From Shouchella tritolerans (GTDB lineage: Bacteria > Bacillota > Bacilli > Bacillales > Bacillaceae_D): DNA of 64,000 bases. The position numbers and the translations under genes were made by a program. Positions 52,455 through 62,732 of this stretch are shown here, one piece after another. The first letter of the stretch is position 1. Every line of letters begins with the position of its first letter. Under the pieces are notes generated by a model. The model ran no database searches. It was not told the DNA's origin and saw only the letters and a program-made list of their open reading frames with translations. The stretch is taken from the NCBI RefSeq assembly GCF_025770735.1, contig NZ_JAODPB010000002.1, forward strand, positions 124,001 to 188,000, read 5' to 3'.

Positions 52455-54203
52455 GTGGAGACTTTTAGGCGTCTGGCAACGTTTTATCTTCCAGATAAAA
52501 GGTTTTTCGTGTTTTCTTTGATCGCATTGTTTTTTGTGACAGCGATCACGGTTGTTTACCCGGTCGTTTTGCAAATCGCCATTGATGTCGGGATTAGCGG
52601 CGGAGAATACGGCATTATCCCTTACTTGGCGATCGGTTTAATTTTAATCATGGCAGTAAAAGGAATCGCCACGTATATCAACCAATATTTTGGTGATTTG
52701 TTTGGCGTACGGGCTGTTTACCGCCTGCGGAAAGCGCTTTATAAAAAACTGCAATTTCTTCCATTTACTTATTACGATAATGCTAAAACCGGCGATTTGA
52801 TGTCAAGGCTAACAGCGGACGTGGAAGCATTCCGCTTTTTTCTTTCGTTTGGTTGCGCTCAGCTTGTCAACTTTGTCCTGCTTGTCGGCTTTTCGCTGAT
52901 CGTTATGTTTTACTATTCAGTCCCTTTGACAATTGTGACAATGGTGACGTTGCCGTTTTTAAGTGTGGTTGTTTACAAGTTTGATAAACGGGTACATCCG
53001 GGATTTCGTCATGTCCGTAAATCACTTGCTTCGCTCAACACAAAAGTGCAAGAAAATGTAAGCGGCATGCACACTGTTAAAGCGCTTGCCCAGGAAGATA
53101 CAGAAAAAAGCCGTTTCCATAAACAAAATGACGATTACCGTGCAAAAAACGTAGAAGTCGCTAATGTATGGGGAACGTATTTTCCGTTAATGGAATTCAT
53201 CGGCAACACGTCTGCTGTGCTGCTTCTTGGTTTTGGCGGATATTTAGCGGTACAAGGCCAATTGACGGCTGGCGAATTAACGGCTTTCTTCAGCCTTGTA
53301 TGGTTTATTATTGGCCCGATTATGAACCTTGGATTTATTATCAATACGTTTTCACAGTCAAAAGCGTCAGGAGAACGTTTGCTTGAAATATTGGATGAAG
53401 AGGAACGGAAAAACGGAGTAGAGCAAACAAGCTCGTATGCAAAGCTTGATGGCGATGTGGTTTTTAAAAACGTCGAGCTACGCTATAACAACAAAGCCAA
53501 AAATGCGCTCACGAACATTTCTTTCCATGCACCTAAAGGGTCGACAATTGGGCTTGTCGGCGCAACAGGCTCAGGAAAATCAAGCATTATCCAGCTTATC
53601 ATGCGCTTTTATGAAAAAACAGCGGGGGACATTCTCATTGACGGCAAGCCTGTAGAAGAATATGACGTAAAAGAACTGAGGAGCAATATCGGCCTCGTGC
53701 TTCAACAAACGTTTTTGTTCTCTTCTTCTATCCGTGACAACCTTGCCTATGGAAACCCTGATGTTCCGATGGAAGAGATTGTAGCGGCGGCTAAGCGTGC
53801 AGATGCACATGACTTTATCAGCTCGCTTCCAGACGGATACGATACAATTCTCGGCGAACGGGGCCTCGGTCTTTCCGGCGGGCAAAAACAGCGGATTGCC
53901 ATTGCCAGGGCGATGATCTTAAACCCAAGCATTCTTATCCTAGACGATGCGACAAGCGCTGTTGATATGCAAACAGAAATGAAAATCCAGCAAGCGCTAA
54001 AAGAAATAATGGAAGGGCGGACAACGTTTGTCATTGCCCATCGGATATCATCGGTAAAGCATTGTGACAAGATTCTCGTTCTTGATGATGGGAACATTGT
54101 TCAAGACGGAGATCACGAAAGCCTTCTGCAAGAAGAAGGGCTATATAGGCGGATTTACGATATCCAAAACCAGGATCAACAATATGTGCTGCAACAAGCG
54201 TAA
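52455..54203 (+). CDS. ABC exporter half-transporter, subunit 1 (YfiB/YheI-like)
   Basis: About 582 residues: a six-helix ABC transmembrane domain (about 10-310) and an ATPase domain with Walker A GATGSGKSS, intact signature LSGGQKQR, and Walker B ILILDDATSAVD, in which the catalytic Glu is Asp. The H-loop is IAHRISS. GTG 52455 is chosen for AGAGGTGG upstream; the TTG at 52431 is before that site. Together with the next gene it forms a heterodimeric multidrug-type exporter with one degenerate ATP site. Confidence 0.92.
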   Translation: METFRRLATFYLPDKRFFVFSLIALFFVTAITVVYPVVLQIAIDVGISGGEYGIIPYLAIGLILIMAVKGIATYINQYFGDLFGVRAVYRLRKALYKKLQFLPFTYYDNAKTGDLMSRLTADVEAFRFFLSFGCAQLVNFVLLVGFSLIVMFYYSVPLTIVTMVTLPFLSVVVYKFDKRVHPGFRHVRKSLASLNTKVQENVSGMHTVKALAQEDTEKSRFHKQNDDYRAKNVEVANVWGTYFPLMEFIGNTSAVLLLGFGGYLAVQGQLTAGELTAFFSLVWFIIGPIMNLGFIINTFSQSKASGERLLEILDEEERKNGVEQTSSYAKLDGDVVFKNVELRYNNKAKNALTNISFHAPKGSTIGLVGATGSGKSSIIQLIMRFYEKTAGDILIDGKPVEEYDVKELRSNIGLVLQQTFLFSSSIRDNLAYGNPDVPMEEIVAAAKRADAHDFISSLPDGYDTILGERGLGLSGGQKQRIAIARAMILNPSILILDDATSAVDMQTEMKIQQALKEIMEGRTTFVIAHRISSVKHCDKILVLDDGNIVQDGDHESLLQEEGLYRRIYDIQNQDQQYVLQQA

Positions 54204-54217
54204 GGATGTGACCAGGC

Positions 54218-56032
54218 ATGGAACAGGCAAGAAGGAAAGCTCGTTTTCACTATTCAACTGAGGAAATTATTGAAAAACCCTTTAACTGGAAACAAATGAC
54301 GCGTCTGTTTTCGTTTTTGGCGCCTTACGCAAAAAGCCTGTTGCCAAAAACAATTTTTGTTATGCTGCTGGCGACGGCAGTGCGGTTAATTGTTCCAATA
54401 TTTATCGGCGTATTCGCTGTCGACCGGCTGGAAAAAGGGTTAGCGACCACGGCTGATATGGTGCTTTATGCAGGGATTGTTTTAGGCTTGTATCTATTCG
54501 CCTATGTGGCCAATCTTTTCCGTATCCGCTGGACGAATCAGCTTGGCCAGCATGTTATTTTTGACATTCGCAAAAAGCTGTTTGACCATATCCAGCATTT
54601 GTCCCATCGATTTTATGACCAGCGTTCGGCTGGATCGATTCTTGTAAGAGTAATCAATGATGTCAATTCACTCCAAGATTTGTTTACAAACGGCGTTATT
54701 AATTTGTTGATGGATGCGGTCATGCTCATTGGGATTGTCGTCATTTTATTCTCGCTCAGTCCAGAACTTGCGCTTGTCATTCTCATCGTTTTGCCGATTA
54801 TGTTTTTTATTTCTACAAAACTGCGTCGGCAAATTCGCCGCGCCTGGCAAACTGTGCGCTTGCGCCAATCTAGGCTGAATTCCCATTTAAATGAGAGCAT
54901 TCAAGGAATTCGTGTTACACAAGCCTATGCACAAGAACATGAAAACATGGATTTCTTTGACGAAGTGAACAGCCAAAACTATGAGAGCTGGCGCCAGGCT
55001 ACACGCATGAACGCATTGTTCCGGCCGTTTGTTGAAATGGCAAGTGCCCTTGGCGGAGCGATATTAATTTGGTATGGCGCGTTTTTAATCCAAAGCGATG
55101 CCAGTACGTTAGAATTAGGTGTGTTTGTATCGTTTGCTTTTTACATTGGCATGTTTTGGGAGCCGATTTCCCGTTTAGGGCAAGTGTACAACCAGCTTCT
55201 TGTCGGCATGGCTTCGAGTGAGCGGATTTTTGAATTTCTCGATGAAAAGCCAAATGTGGAAGATAAGCCTGATGCGGAGCCGCTTACGGACATAAAAGGA
55301 GAAATTGTCTTTAAAGATGTCGAGTTTTCTTACGACGGCAAACGCCGGGCATTAAACGGCATTGATCTCACATTTCATGCAGGCACGACAGTCGCTCTTG
55401 TCGGCCATACCGGTTCAGGCAAGTCAACAATTGTTAACTTGATGAGTCGTTTTTATGATCCGACTTCCGGGGAAATCCATTTGGATGGCGTTGATTTAAA
55501 AGATATTCGCCTTGCTGACTTGCGCAAACACGTTAGCTATGTCCTCCAAGACACGTTTATTTTCGCAGGCACAATCATGGAAAACATTCGCTTTGGCAAT
55601 CCTTCGGCAACAGACGAAGAAATCATGGCGGCAGCAAAAGCAATTGGAGCACATTCCTTTATCGAAAAGTTGGAAAAAGGCTACCAAACCGAGGTCGAAG
55701 AACAAGGGAATGTGCTATCTGTAGGAGAAAGGCAACTTCTTTCCTTTGCTAGGGCGTTAATTGCCGATCCGCGTATTTTAATTTTGGATGAAGCTACCGC
55801 CAGTATTGATACAGAAACCGAAGTGAAAATCCAAAACGGGCTTAAAACACTGTTGGCGGGAAGAACGGCGATTATGATTGCCCATCGCCTCTCGACCATT
55901 CGTGACGCCGACAACATCATTGTCCTTGAACATGGCAATGTGATTGAACAAGGTACCCATGACCAGCTGATGGAAAAGAAAGGGACCTATTTTGGCCTCG
56001 TCAAGTCGCAATATGCGGCAATCAAGGATTAA
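54218..56032 (+). CDS. ABC exporter half-transporter, subunit 2 (YfiC/YheH-like)
   Basis: 604 residues with a six-helix membrane domain after a 30-residue cytoplasmic N-terminus. The ATPase has Walker A GHTGSGKST, a degenerate signature LSVGERQ and an intact Walker B ILILDEATASID. Its Walker motifs pair with the intact signature of subunit 1 to give the one competent site. It begins 15 bases after subunit 1 and ends in a strong terminator. Length matches B. subtilis YfiC, but the substrate is unknown. Confidence 0.92.
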   Translation: MEQARRKARFHYSTEEIIEKPFNWKQMTRLFSFLAPYAKSLLPKTIFVMLLATAVRLIVPIFIGVFAVDRLEKGLATTADMVLYAGIVLGLYLFAYVANLFRIRWTNQLGQHVIFDIRKKLFDHIQHLSHRFYDQRSAGSILVRVINDVNSLQDLFTNGVINLLMDAVMLIGIVVILFSLSPELALVILIVLPIMFFISTKLRRQIRRAWQTVRLRQSRLNSHLNESIQGIRVTQAYAQEHENMDFFDEVNSQNYESWRQATRMNALFRPFVEMASALGGAILIWYGAFLIQSDASTLELGVFVSFAFYIGMFWEPISRLGQVYNQLLVGMASSERIFEFLDEKPNVEDKPDAEPLTDIKGEIVFKDVEFSYDGKRRALNGIDLTFHAGTTVALVGHTGSGKSTIVNLMSRFYDPTSGEIHLDGVDLKDIRLADLRKHVSYVLQDTFIFAGTIMENIRFGNPSATDEEIMAAAKAIGAHSFIEKLEKGYQTEVEEQGNVLSVGERQLLSFARALIADPRILILDEATASIDTETEVKIQNGLKTLLAGRTAIMIAHRLSTIRDADNIIVLEHGNVIEQGTHDQLMEKKGTYFGLVKSQYAAIKD

Positions 56033-56033
56033 A

Positions 56034-56069
56034 AAAAAGCTTTCCTCCGGCAAAGGAGGAAGCTTTTTT
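56034..56069 (+). terminator. Terminator of the ABC exporter operon
   Basis: AAGCTTTCCTCC pairs with GGAGGAAGCTT around GGCAAA (56049-56054), followed by TTTTTT; the stem has one bulge. Usable on both strands. Confidence 0.88.
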
Positions 56070-56084
56070 CAACGAATAAATTGA

Positions 56085-56114
56085 TTGACTTTTTCGTCAA
56101 AGGAGGAGTAGAAT
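56085..56114 (+). promoter_or_regulatory. Sigma-A promoter of the aminotransferase gene
   Basis: TTGACT (56085-56090), 18-base spacer, TAGAAT (56109-56114). Confidence 0.65.
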
Positions 56115-56194
56115 AGAAGTCATTCAATTAATCAGATTTTTTTGTGAGTGGACAAAAAAAGAGAAAAAGACTAAGAGATTTCGGGGTGTTAGAG

Positions 56195-57397
56195 ATGAAA
56201 TATGCATTTGCAAAAAGGGTCCGCCATTTGAAGTCATCGGCTGTACGGGACATATTAAAAGTGGTAAACCGAGGGGACGTCATTTCCTTTGCAGGAGGCT
56301 TGCCAGATGATGGTTTATTTCCGCGAAAGGCGATTGAAGAAGCGTTTAGCCGCGTGTTTGCAAGTGGAAATAAGGCATTGCAATACGGAGAAACAGAAGG
56401 TTATCTGCCTCTGCGTGAAGTGATTCTCGAACGGATGGAGAAAAAAGGCATAACAGGCTTAACAGCTGATGAAATGTTATTGACGACTGGTTCGCAGCAG
56501 GCAATCGATTTATTTTCCCGCGTGATGATCGGGCCAGGGGACGTCATTTTTACGGAAGAGCCAACTTATTTAGCTGCATTGCAAGTTTTCCAGTCGTATG
56601 AAGCAACAGTCATTCCTGTTAAATGCGACGCAGACGGAATGATGATCGACGATTTAGTTCGAAAAATAAAAGAATATAAGCCTAAAGTCATTTATGTGGT
56701 TCCAACATTTTCAAACCCGACAGGCCGTGTTTGGACGCTTGAGCGGCGCAAAGAATTAGTGGGCCTAGCGCGTAAGCACCATGTCCTTATTTTTGAAGAC
56801 GATCCATACGGCGACATCCAATTTACTCCAGGGGGCTATACGCCAATTGCGGCTCTTGATGATGGCTCTCATGTGCTGTATACGAGCACATTTTCCAAAA
56901 CGGCCGTTCCTGCTTTGCGGACGGGTTGGATCACGGGCCCATACCAAATTATTCGCATGATGGCACAAGCAAAACAAGCCAATGACTTGCATTCCAACTC
57001 GATTGGGCATCAGGCACTTTACCATCTATGTCGCAACTTCGATCTTGACGGCCATATCGACAACATCCGTGAGTTGTATGGACACCGCAAGAATGTCATG
57101 GTTGATTGTTTGCAAGAGGCGAAAGAGCGCGGTTCCATCCAGTTTATCGAACCAGAAGGTGGCATGTTCCTATGGGTGGAGGCAGAACCACACATTCATA
57201 CAGAAGCTTTGCTGCCACGCGCTGTAGAAAAGGGAATGGCCTATGTACCAGGAAGGCCTTTTTATGCAGGATCACCGCAATTAAATACACTGCGCCTTAA
57301 CTTCACTCATGCCACTGATGCCGAAATTGAAAAAGGTATGAGCGTTATGCTCGGCATTTTTGAAGAAGCGAAAGAGCAGTCATTGCTATTGAACTAA
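56195..57397 (+). CDS. PLP-dependent aminotransferase (2-aminoadipate/LysN-like)
   Basis: About 400 residues. VISFAGGLPDDGLFP marks the N-terminus, TTGSQQAIDLFSRV the PLP phosphate region, PTFSNPTGR the NP motif, DDPYGDIQF the Asp/Tyr pair and YTSTFSKTAVPALRTGW the PLP lysine. This is the fold type I subgroup related to the catalytic part of MocR proteins and to LysN, but no HTH domain is fused. It should use broad amino donors such as 2-aminoadipate or branched amino acids. ATG 56195 has GGGGTG upstream; the GTG at 56144 lacks a site. Confidence 0.9.
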   Translation: MKYAFAKRVRHLKSSAVRDILKVVNRGDVISFAGGLPDDGLFPRKAIEEAFSRVFASGNKALQYGETEGYLPLREVILERMEKKGITGLTADEMLLTTGSQQAIDLFSRVMIGPGDVIFTEEPTYLAALQVFQSYEATVIPVKCDADGMMIDDLVRKIKEYKPKVIYVVPTFSNPTGRVWTLERRKELVGLARKHHVLIFEDDPYGDIQFTPGGYTPIAALDDGSHVLYTSTFSKTAVPALRTGWITGPYQIIRMMAQAKQANDLHSNSIGHQALYHLCRNFDLDGHIDNIRELYGHRKNVMVDCLQEAKERGSIQFIEPEGGMFLWVEAEPHIHTEALLPRAVEKGMAYVPGRPFYAGSPQLNTLRLNFTHATDAEIEKGMSVMLGIFEEAKEQSLLLN

Positions 57398-57410
57398 TCG
57401 CTTAGCAAAA

Positions 57411-57448
57411 GAAAGGCAGCCTCGTCTTGGACGAGGCTGTCTTTCTTT
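57411..57448 (+). terminator. Terminator of the aminotransferase gene
   Basis: GAAAGGCAGCCTCGTC (57411-57426) pairs with GACGAGGCTGTCTTTC (57430-57445), one G-U/mismatch, followed by TTTT. Confidence 0.88.
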
Positions 57449-57449
57449 T

Positions 57450-57507
57450 GGCAAACGCTCGCATCCTTTGTTGTTCATCTCAGCTGACAAGCGTTTTCTA
57501 TCCGTCT
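57450..57507 (-). repeat. Dispersed structured repeat, internally deleted copy C (58 bp)
   Basis: On the minus strand it starts AGACGGATAGAAAACGCTTG, continues TCAGCTGAG and ends GGATGCGAGCGTTTGCC, which are the two conserved ends of copies A and B joined with about 90-110 bases missing. It lies between the convergent aminotransferase and htpX genes. Confidence 0.75.
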
Positions 57508-57517
57508 AAATAATTTT

Positions 57518-58393
57518 TTACATATTCCGCAACCGTTTTATCCGTTCTTCTGGGGGCGGATGGGTTGAAAATAACGAAGCGGCTTTCTTTTTTAATGGGT
57601 CAGCAAAGTATAGCGATGCGGTTGAAGAGGATGCTTCTTCCACAGGGGTGCGCGTATTCGTAATATTTTCTAGTGCGCTTGCCAATGCTACAGGGTTGCG
57701 GGTCAACTCTACGGCGCTTGCATCAGCCAAATATTCGCGGTTGCGGGAAATGGCAAGCTGCATCATCGTCGCCACAAGCGGCGAAAGCAAGACGAGGAAA
57801 ATGGCAATGATGAGAATAAGCGGGTGCTTGTTGTCTTTATTGCGTCCTCCAGAAAACACGAAAAAACGCATACCGAGGTCGCTCAAAATTGCGATAGCTG
57901 ATACGAGAGCGACAGCAATGGTTGATAAGCGAATATCATAATTGCGAATATGGGCCACTTCATGAGCAAGCACGCCTTCAATTTCTTCGCGGGAGAGGCG
58001 CTCCATCAATCCGGAAGTGACGGCTACAGCGCCTGATTTTGGCGAAATCCCTGTTGCAAAGGCGTTCGGGCTTTTGTCTTGAATAATAAAAATCCGCGGC
58101 ATCGGGATCCGCGCTGCAATTGCTAATCCCTCGACGGTATGCCACAAAAACGGCTGTTCCGTTGATGAAGTGATCTCACGGGCATGGTTCATGCGCATGA
58201 CAATATTCGTGCTCGTGGAAATCATAAAAATTGTATAGCCTCCGGCGATGACAGCGGCAAAAATGGCGCCGCTCACATAATCGCCGGCACGCACGTACGT
58301 AATTGCTGCGCCGATCAAGAGAACAAAAGCAATAAAGAGGGCGACTAAAAAAACCGTCTTTCGTTTATTGCGGGCAATTTGGATATGAAACAA
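57518..58393 (-). CDS. htpX: Membrane zinc metalloprotease HtpX
   Basis: 291 residues, M48 family. Two N-terminal helices (about 14-33 and 37-56), the zinc motif HEVAHIRNYD near residue 140, two more helices (about 150-170 and 188-208) and the third ligand Glu in SRNREYLADASA. It degrades misfolded membrane proteins from the cytosolic side. GGAGGGG precedes the ATG. It lies 12 bases after lemA and forms an operon with it. Confidence 0.95.
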   Translation of the reverse strand: MFHIQIARNKRKTVFLVALFIAFVLLIGAAITYVRAGDYVSGAIFAAVIAGGYTIFMISTSTNIVMRMNHAREITSSTEQPFLWHTVEGLAIAARIPMPRIFIIQDKSPNAFATGISPKSGAVAVTSGLMERLSREEIEGVLAHEVAHIRNYDIRLSTIAVALVSAIAILSDLGMRFFVFSGGRNKDNKHPLILIIAIFLVLLSPLVATMMQLAISRNREYLADASAVELTRNPVALASALENITNTRTPVEEASSSTASLYFADPLKKKAASLFSTHPPPEERIKRLRNM

Positions 58394-58405
58394 TGGCTCC
58401 CCTCC

Positions 58406-58954
58406 TTAAAATTGCACTTTTACCGGTTCTTTTTCTTCATCAGGAATGTCAAGGAGTTCCATGCGCATAAAAGAATGAATATTAGCGATTAGATTGGATG
58501 GAAACGACTCCAGCTTTGTATTATAGCGCATCACGGTTGAATTATAAGCTTGACGGGCATAAGCAATTTTATTTTCTGTTCCAGCAAGCTCTTCCTGTAG
58601 CTGCAAAAAGTTTTTGTTCGCTTTTAAATCGGGGTATGATTCCCCGAGGGCAAACAGTTGCCGAAGCATGCCGTTTAGCTCAGCATTTTGCTCGACACGT
58701 TCGTGGCGGCTCGCATTCGGCTGGGTAATAGCGTTTCGTTTTTCAATGACGCCAGTCAACGTTTCCTGTTCATGTTTGGCGTAGCCTTTTACGGTTTCAA
58801 CGAGATTGGGAATTAAATCATAGCGTCTCTTTAACTGCACATCAATTTGTGCCCACGATTCCTCGGCCCAATTACGGTGCTTGACGAGAGAGTTGTAGCT
58901 AGCAATCCAAGCAAGCGCAATAACAGCAATAATGACGATGATAAGAATGATCAT
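58406..58954 (-). CDS. lemA: LemA family protein
   Basis: 182 residues. One N-terminal membrane anchor (about 1-18), then the LemA helical domain with NSLVKHRNWAEESWAQIDVQLKRRYDLIPNLVETVKGYAKHE-type signature and YNTKLESFPSNLIAN. Found as a partner of HtpX in many Firmicutes; function not established. It has AGGTGGTAC upstream. Confidence 0.94.
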   Translation of the reverse strand: MIILIIVIIAVIALAWIASYNSLVKHRNWAEESWAQIDVQLKRRYDLIPNLVETVKGYAKHEQETLTGVIEKRNAITQPNASRHERVEQNAELNGMLRQLFALGESYPDLKANKNFLQLQEELAGTENKIAYARQAYNSTVMRYNTKLESFPSNLIANIHSFMRMELLDIPDEEKEPVKVQF

Positions 58955-59097
58955 CTCTATGTACCACCTTTCTTTTTATACCATTTACGAACAGCAAAAA
59001 TCGAAGTTTCGTTTTTCCATAAAAAAAGTCTAGCATGGATGGCGCGAAAAGAACAGCATAGCCACTGGATGGGGCAAATAGGATAAACAGAAAGGAT

Positions 59098-59126
59098 TTG
59101 ACTTACGAAAAAGAGTACGATACGAT
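59098..59126 (+). promoter_or_regulatory. Sigma-A promoter of the leucine/acyl-CoA cluster
   Basis: TTGACT (59098-59103), 17-base spacer, TACGAT (59121-59126). A cre-like box follows directly. Confidence 0.65.
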
Positions 59127-59128
59127 TT

Positions 59129-59142
59129 TGGTAACGCTTTCA
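59129..59142. promoter_or_regulatory. cre-like box at the cluster transcription start
   Basis: TGGTAACGCTTTCA agrees with TGWAARCGYTWNCW at 12 of 14 positions, core CG intact. Position just after the -10 would allow CcpA repression. Confidence 0.55.
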
Positions 59143-59203
59143 TTTCCGAGGTTGGCTTTTTCCTGAACGGTCGCTCAGATTATGAAAAGAAGGAGAGCAT
59201 GCC

Positions 59204-60376
59204 ATGACAGTCAGACTGACAAAAGACCAAGAAATGATTAAAGACATGGTAAGGCAATTTGCACGCAAGGAAATTGCCCCACTAGCGCAAGAGCTAGATC
59301 GAGATTCGCGTTTTCCAGAGGCGATTTTTAAAAAGATGGGGCAGCTTGGATTGCTCGGTTTGCCATTCCCCGAAAAATACGGTGGGTCAGGAGGAGATAC
59401 GGTCTCTTATGCACTAGCTGTTGAAGAAATCGGCTACGCATGCGGCGGTACAGGCTTAAGTTATGCCGCGGCCGTATCCCTTGGTGCAAGCCCGATTTTC
59501 TACTACGGCACAGAAGAGCAAAAGCAAACGTATTTAGTCCCACTTGCTAAAGGCGAGTCCCTTGGTGCATTCGGGCTAACAGAACCAAATGCTGGTTCTG
59601 ACGCCGGAGGGACGCAAACGAAAGCTGTTTTTGAAAATGGCGAATATATTCTCAATGGCGAGAAATGTTGGATTACGAATGCCATGTACGCGCAAACCGT
59701 TATCATTACTGCCGTTACCGGAACACAATCAAACGGCAAAAAACAGATTTCTGCGTTTATTGTATCAACAAATACGCCTGGTTTTACGATTACGGCTCCC
59801 TACGACAAAATGGGTGTCCGCGCTTCAAACACATGTGAACTTGTTCTTGAAGATGTCCGTGTCCCTGAAAGCAATTTGCTCGGCGATCCTGGAAAAGGCT
59901 TCAGCCAGTTCCTTTATACGCTGGATGGTGGGCGAATTTCGATTGCCGCCCTTGCAGTCGGCATTGCCCAAGCTGCCTTTGACCGGGCGTTAGCCTATGC
60001 GAAGGAAAGAAAACAATTTTCGAAGCCGATCGGCTCATTCCAAGCGATTCAATTTAAGCTAGCTGATATGGCGATGGAAATTGAACTTGCTCGTAATATG
60101 GTTCACAAAGCAGCCGCTTTAAAGGACGCAGGAGCACCGTTTGGCAAAGAAGCTGCCTATGCCAAACTGTTTGCTTCTGAAATGGCAACACGTACATGCA
60201 ATCAGGCCTTGCAAATTCATGGCGGCTATGGGTATATGCGCGAATATGAAGTCGAACGGATGCTCCGTGATGCCAAACTGTTGGAAATCGGCGAAGGCAC
60301 TTCGGAAATCCAACGCCTTGTCATTGCTAGGCATTTAGGGTTAACTTCTTTACAGCAAAAGGAGGCGAAACAGTGA
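59204..60376 (+). CDS. Acyl-CoA dehydrogenase (YngJ-like)
   Basis: 390 residues. [13 protein letters not shown] and the FAD-binding WITNA segment are typical; the C-terminal signature is [22 protein letters not shown]-type and [13 protein letters not shown] carries the Glu that serves as base in short- and medium-chain enzymes, whereas isovaleryl-CoA dehydrogenase has a non-Glu residue here. It therefore looks like a short/branched-chain acyl-CoA dehydrogenase of the B. subtilis YngJ kind. AAGGAGAGC precedes the ATG. It overlaps the biotin carboxylase by 4 bases. Confidence 0.92.
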   Translation: MTVRLTKDQEMIKDMVRQFARKEIAPLAQELDRDSRFPEAIFKKMGQLGLLGLPFPEKYGGSGGDTVSYALAVEEIGYACGGTGLSYAAAVSLGASPIFYYGTEEQKQTYLVPLAKGESLGAFGLTEPNAGSDAGGTQTKAVFENGEYILNGEKCWITNAMYAQTVIITAVTGTQSNGKKQISAFIVSTNTPGFTITAPYDKMGVRASNTCELVLEDVRVPESNLLGDPGKGFSQFLYTLDGGRISIAALAVGIAQAAFDRALAYAKERKQFSKPIGSFQAIQFKLADMAMEIELARNMVHKAAALKDAGAPFGKEAAYAKLFASEMATRTCNQALQIHGGYGYMREYEVERMLRDAKLLEIGEGTSEIQRLVIARHLGLTSLQQKEAKQ

Positions 60377-61734
60377 TCAACACAGTATTAATTGCCAACC
60401 GTGGCGAAATTGCCTCACGAATTATCCGTACATGCAAACAGCTTGGGGTAAAGACAATCGCTGTTTATTCAGAAGCTGATTGTGGTGCAGAACACGTCGC
60501 GCTTGCTGACGAGGCCTACTGCATCGGCGGTTCACGTGTCCAGGAGAGCTATTTAAACCAAGAACAGATTTTGGCCGTTGCCAAACAAGCAAAAGCTGAT
60601 GCCATCCATCCCGGTTACGGACTGTTGTCAGAGCAGGCTTCATTTGCGACCGCCTGTAAAGACAATGGGCTAACATTTATCGGCCCATCAGCGACAGCAA
60701 TTGCGCTGATGGGCGATAAATTGCAAGCTAGAAAGACGATGGAAGCAGCGGGCATTCCTGTTATTCCAGGAAGTGGCGCCCTTGCCTCAGCAGCCGAAGC
60801 AAAGACGAAAGCAAGGGAAATTGGCTTTCCGGTTATGGTCAAAGCTGCTTCAGGTGGCGGCGGCATTGGCATTGATGTGTGCCGGAATGAAGAGGAAATC
60901 GAAGCGGCATTTGCCCGAAACGAAAAGAAAGCACGTATGTTTTTTGGCGACAGCTCCCTTTATTTGGAGAAGTTGCTTGAGCGGCCACGCCACATTGAAA
61001 TTCAAGTGCTTGCTGACAGCAATGGCCATATCCTCGCATTTGGGGAACGGGAATGTTCGATTCAAAGGAGGCACCAAAAAGTCGTAGAAGAAGCGCCGTC
61101 TCCTTTTTTAGACCAAACGACTCGCGAGGCGATGGAAGAAATGGCGAAAAAAGCAGCGGCCGCCATTGGTTATGAAAATGCTGGCACAATTGAATGTTTG
61201 CTAGACAGCGACGGAAATTATTACTTTTTGGAAATGAATACACGGCTGCAAGTCGAACATCCAGTGACAGAGGAAGTCTTTGGCATTGATCTTGTGGAAT
61301 GGCAATTGCGGATAGCAAATGGCGATGTGCTGCCGTGGCAGCAGCATGAGCTAAGAGGCAGCGGCCATGCGATCGAAGTCCGCATTTACGCAGAAGACCC
61401 AATACGCTTTTTCCCTTCACCTGGGACGATAAAGGACATCTCTCTCCCGAAACAACCTTTTATCCGCCATGAATGTCCGGTAAAAGCAGGAAGCGTGATT
61501 ACGCCGTTTTATGACCCGATGATCGCTAAGCTCATTGTCAAAGGGGGCACGCGCGCTGAAGCGATTACTCGACTAAAGGGGGCGCTTAATGAATATGAAA
61601 TAACGGGGGTAAAAACCAATCTGCCTCTTTTGCGGGCAATATGCGACCATCAAGCTTTTAATGAAGGCAACACGCCAACATCCTTTTTAAACGATTACAA
61701 AGAAGAACTTTTCATAAAGGAGAGAGAAGCATGA
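60373..61734 (+). CDS. Acyl-CoA carboxylase, biotin carboxylase subunit (YngH-like)
   Basis: 453 residues with the ATP-grasp fold. [17 protein letters not shown] starts the N-terminal domain, [13 protein letters not shown] is the glycine-rich ATP loop, [19 protein letters not shown] and [15 protein letters not shown] the catalytic strands. It carboxylates the biotin of the small carrier encoded next. Start GTG 60373. In context it is the subunit of a methylcrotonyl-, propionyl- or acetyl-CoA-type carboxylase in the leucine pathway. Confidence 0.94.
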   Translation: MINTVLIANRGEIASRIIRTCKQLGVKTIAVYSEADCGAEHVALADEAYCIGGSRVQESYLNQEQILAVAKQAKADAIHPGYGLLSEQASFATACKDNGLTFIGPSATAIALMGDKLQARKTMEAAGIPVIPGSGALASAAEAKTKAREIGFPVMVKAASGGGGIGIDVCRNEEEIEAAFARNEKKARMFFGDSSLYLEKLLERPRHIEIQVLADSNGHILAFGERECSIQRRHQKVVEEAPSPFLDQTTREAMEEMAKKAAAAIGYENAGTIECLLDSDGNYYFLEMNTRLQVEHPVTEEVFGIDLVEWQLRIANGDVLPWQQHELRGSGHAIEVRIYAEDPIRFFPSPGTIKDISLPKQPFIRHECPVKAGSVITPFYDPMIAKLIVKGGTRAEAITRLKGALNEYEITGVKTNLPLLRAICDHQAFNEGNTPTSFLNDYKEELFIKEREA

Positions 61735-61943
61735 ACCACATTACAGCGACAATGGCAGGGAACGTTTGGAAAGTTACAGTAAAAGAAGGAGACGAAGTAA
61801 AGGCTGGGGATGAAGTCGCCATTTTAGAATCAATGAAAATGGAAATTCCAATTGAGGCAGAGCGTTCAGGGAAAGTAAAGGCGATCGTAAAGCCAGAAGG
61901 GGAGTTTGTCAATGAAGGGGACGTTTTGATTGAGCTCGAGTAA
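61731..61943 (+). CDS. Biotin/lipoyl carrier protein (YngHB-like)
   Basis: 70 residues forming one biotinyl domain with the biotin-accepting lysine in [14 protein letters not shown] (about residue 37). A separate single-domain carrier, like B. subtilis YngHB. ATG 61731 overlaps the carboxylase stop by 4 bases and has GGAGAG upstream. It shuttles carboxybiotin from the biotin carboxylase to the carboxyltransferase encoded at 62733. Confidence 0.94.
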   Translation: MNHITATMAGNVWKVTVKEGDEVKAGDEVAILESMKMEIPIEAERSGKVKAIVKPEGEFVNEGDVLIELE

Positions 61944-62718
61944 AACGCTTGTGCAGACAGCAGCTGACGATGGAATTGCCCGTATTACATTAAACCGTCC
62001 ACAAGCAGCCAATGCGCTCTCGCTTGCGCTTTTAGATGAACTTGAAGCGGCTTGCGACTGGGTTGAACAAGAGAGCAGCATCCGTGTTGTTATTTTATCC
62101 GGCGCAGGCGAAAAAGCGTTTTGTGCCGGTGCTGACTTAAAAGAACGGGCAAACATGACAGAAAGCGAGGCCATCTATGCGGTCAAGCGGATTGGCGAAG
62201 TCATTGCCCGTGTTGAAAAGCTTCCACAGCCTGTCATTGCCGAAGTTGGAGGCAGTGCCTTTGGCGGCGGGTTAGAACTGTGCCTTGCTTGCGATGTCCG
62301 CATTTTTGCCGAAGACCGTTTTTATGGTTTGACGGAAACAAAATTGGCAATTATTCCAGGAGCTGGAGGGACGCAACGGCTGCCTCGTTTAATTGGCCCA
62401 GGAAAGGCAAAGGAACTGATTTTCACGGCAAGGCGTTTAACTGGAACAGAAGCCTGTAATTACGGTTTGTGCGAATGGGCACTGCCTCGAGAAAAAACAT
62501 CCGCAGCCGCTTCACAGTTGGCGATCGAGATGGCGGGCAACGGCCCGATTGCGCTGCGAGCAGCAAAAAAAGCAATCAACGAAGGGGCAGCCCTTCCTCT
62601 TGAAGCCGCTTTGGCTGTGGAACGCGAAGCATATTTGCAGACATTGCAAACCGAGGATCGTTTAGAAGGGCTTGCTTCATTCAAAGAAAAGCGCCCTCCC
62701 GTTTACAAAGGAAAATAG
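61930..62718 (+). CDS. Enoyl-CoA hydratase/isomerase family (YngF-like)
   Basis: 262 residues, crotonase fold. The oxyanion-hole segments are [18 protein letters not shown] and [22 protein letters not shown], and the acid/base Glu lies in [20 protein letters not shown]. It probably hydrates 3-methylglutaconyl-CoA in leucine breakdown. It starts at TTG 61930, overlapping the carrier gene by 14 bases; GTG 61951 is an alternative. [17 protein letters not shown] ends it, as in the family. Confidence 0.92.
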   Translation: MSSSKTLVQTAADDGIARITLNRPQAANALSLALLDELEAACDWVEQESSIRVVILSGAGEKAFCAGADLKERANMTESEAIYAVKRIGEVIARVEKLPQPVIAEVGGSAFGGGLELCLACDVRIFAEDRFYGLTETKLAIIPGAGGTQRLPRLIGPGKAKELIFTARRLTGTEACNYGLCEWALPREKTSAAASQLAIEMAGNGPIALRAAKKAINEGAALPLEAALAVEREAYLQTLQTEDRLEGLASFKEKRPPVYKGK

Positions 62719-62732
62719 GAGTTGAGAGCGAG

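Noticed and set aside
60839-61420. Minus-strand 193-residue frame inside the biotin carboxylase gene
   Set aside because: Shadow of the GC-biased codons of the real gene; no domain or start signal.
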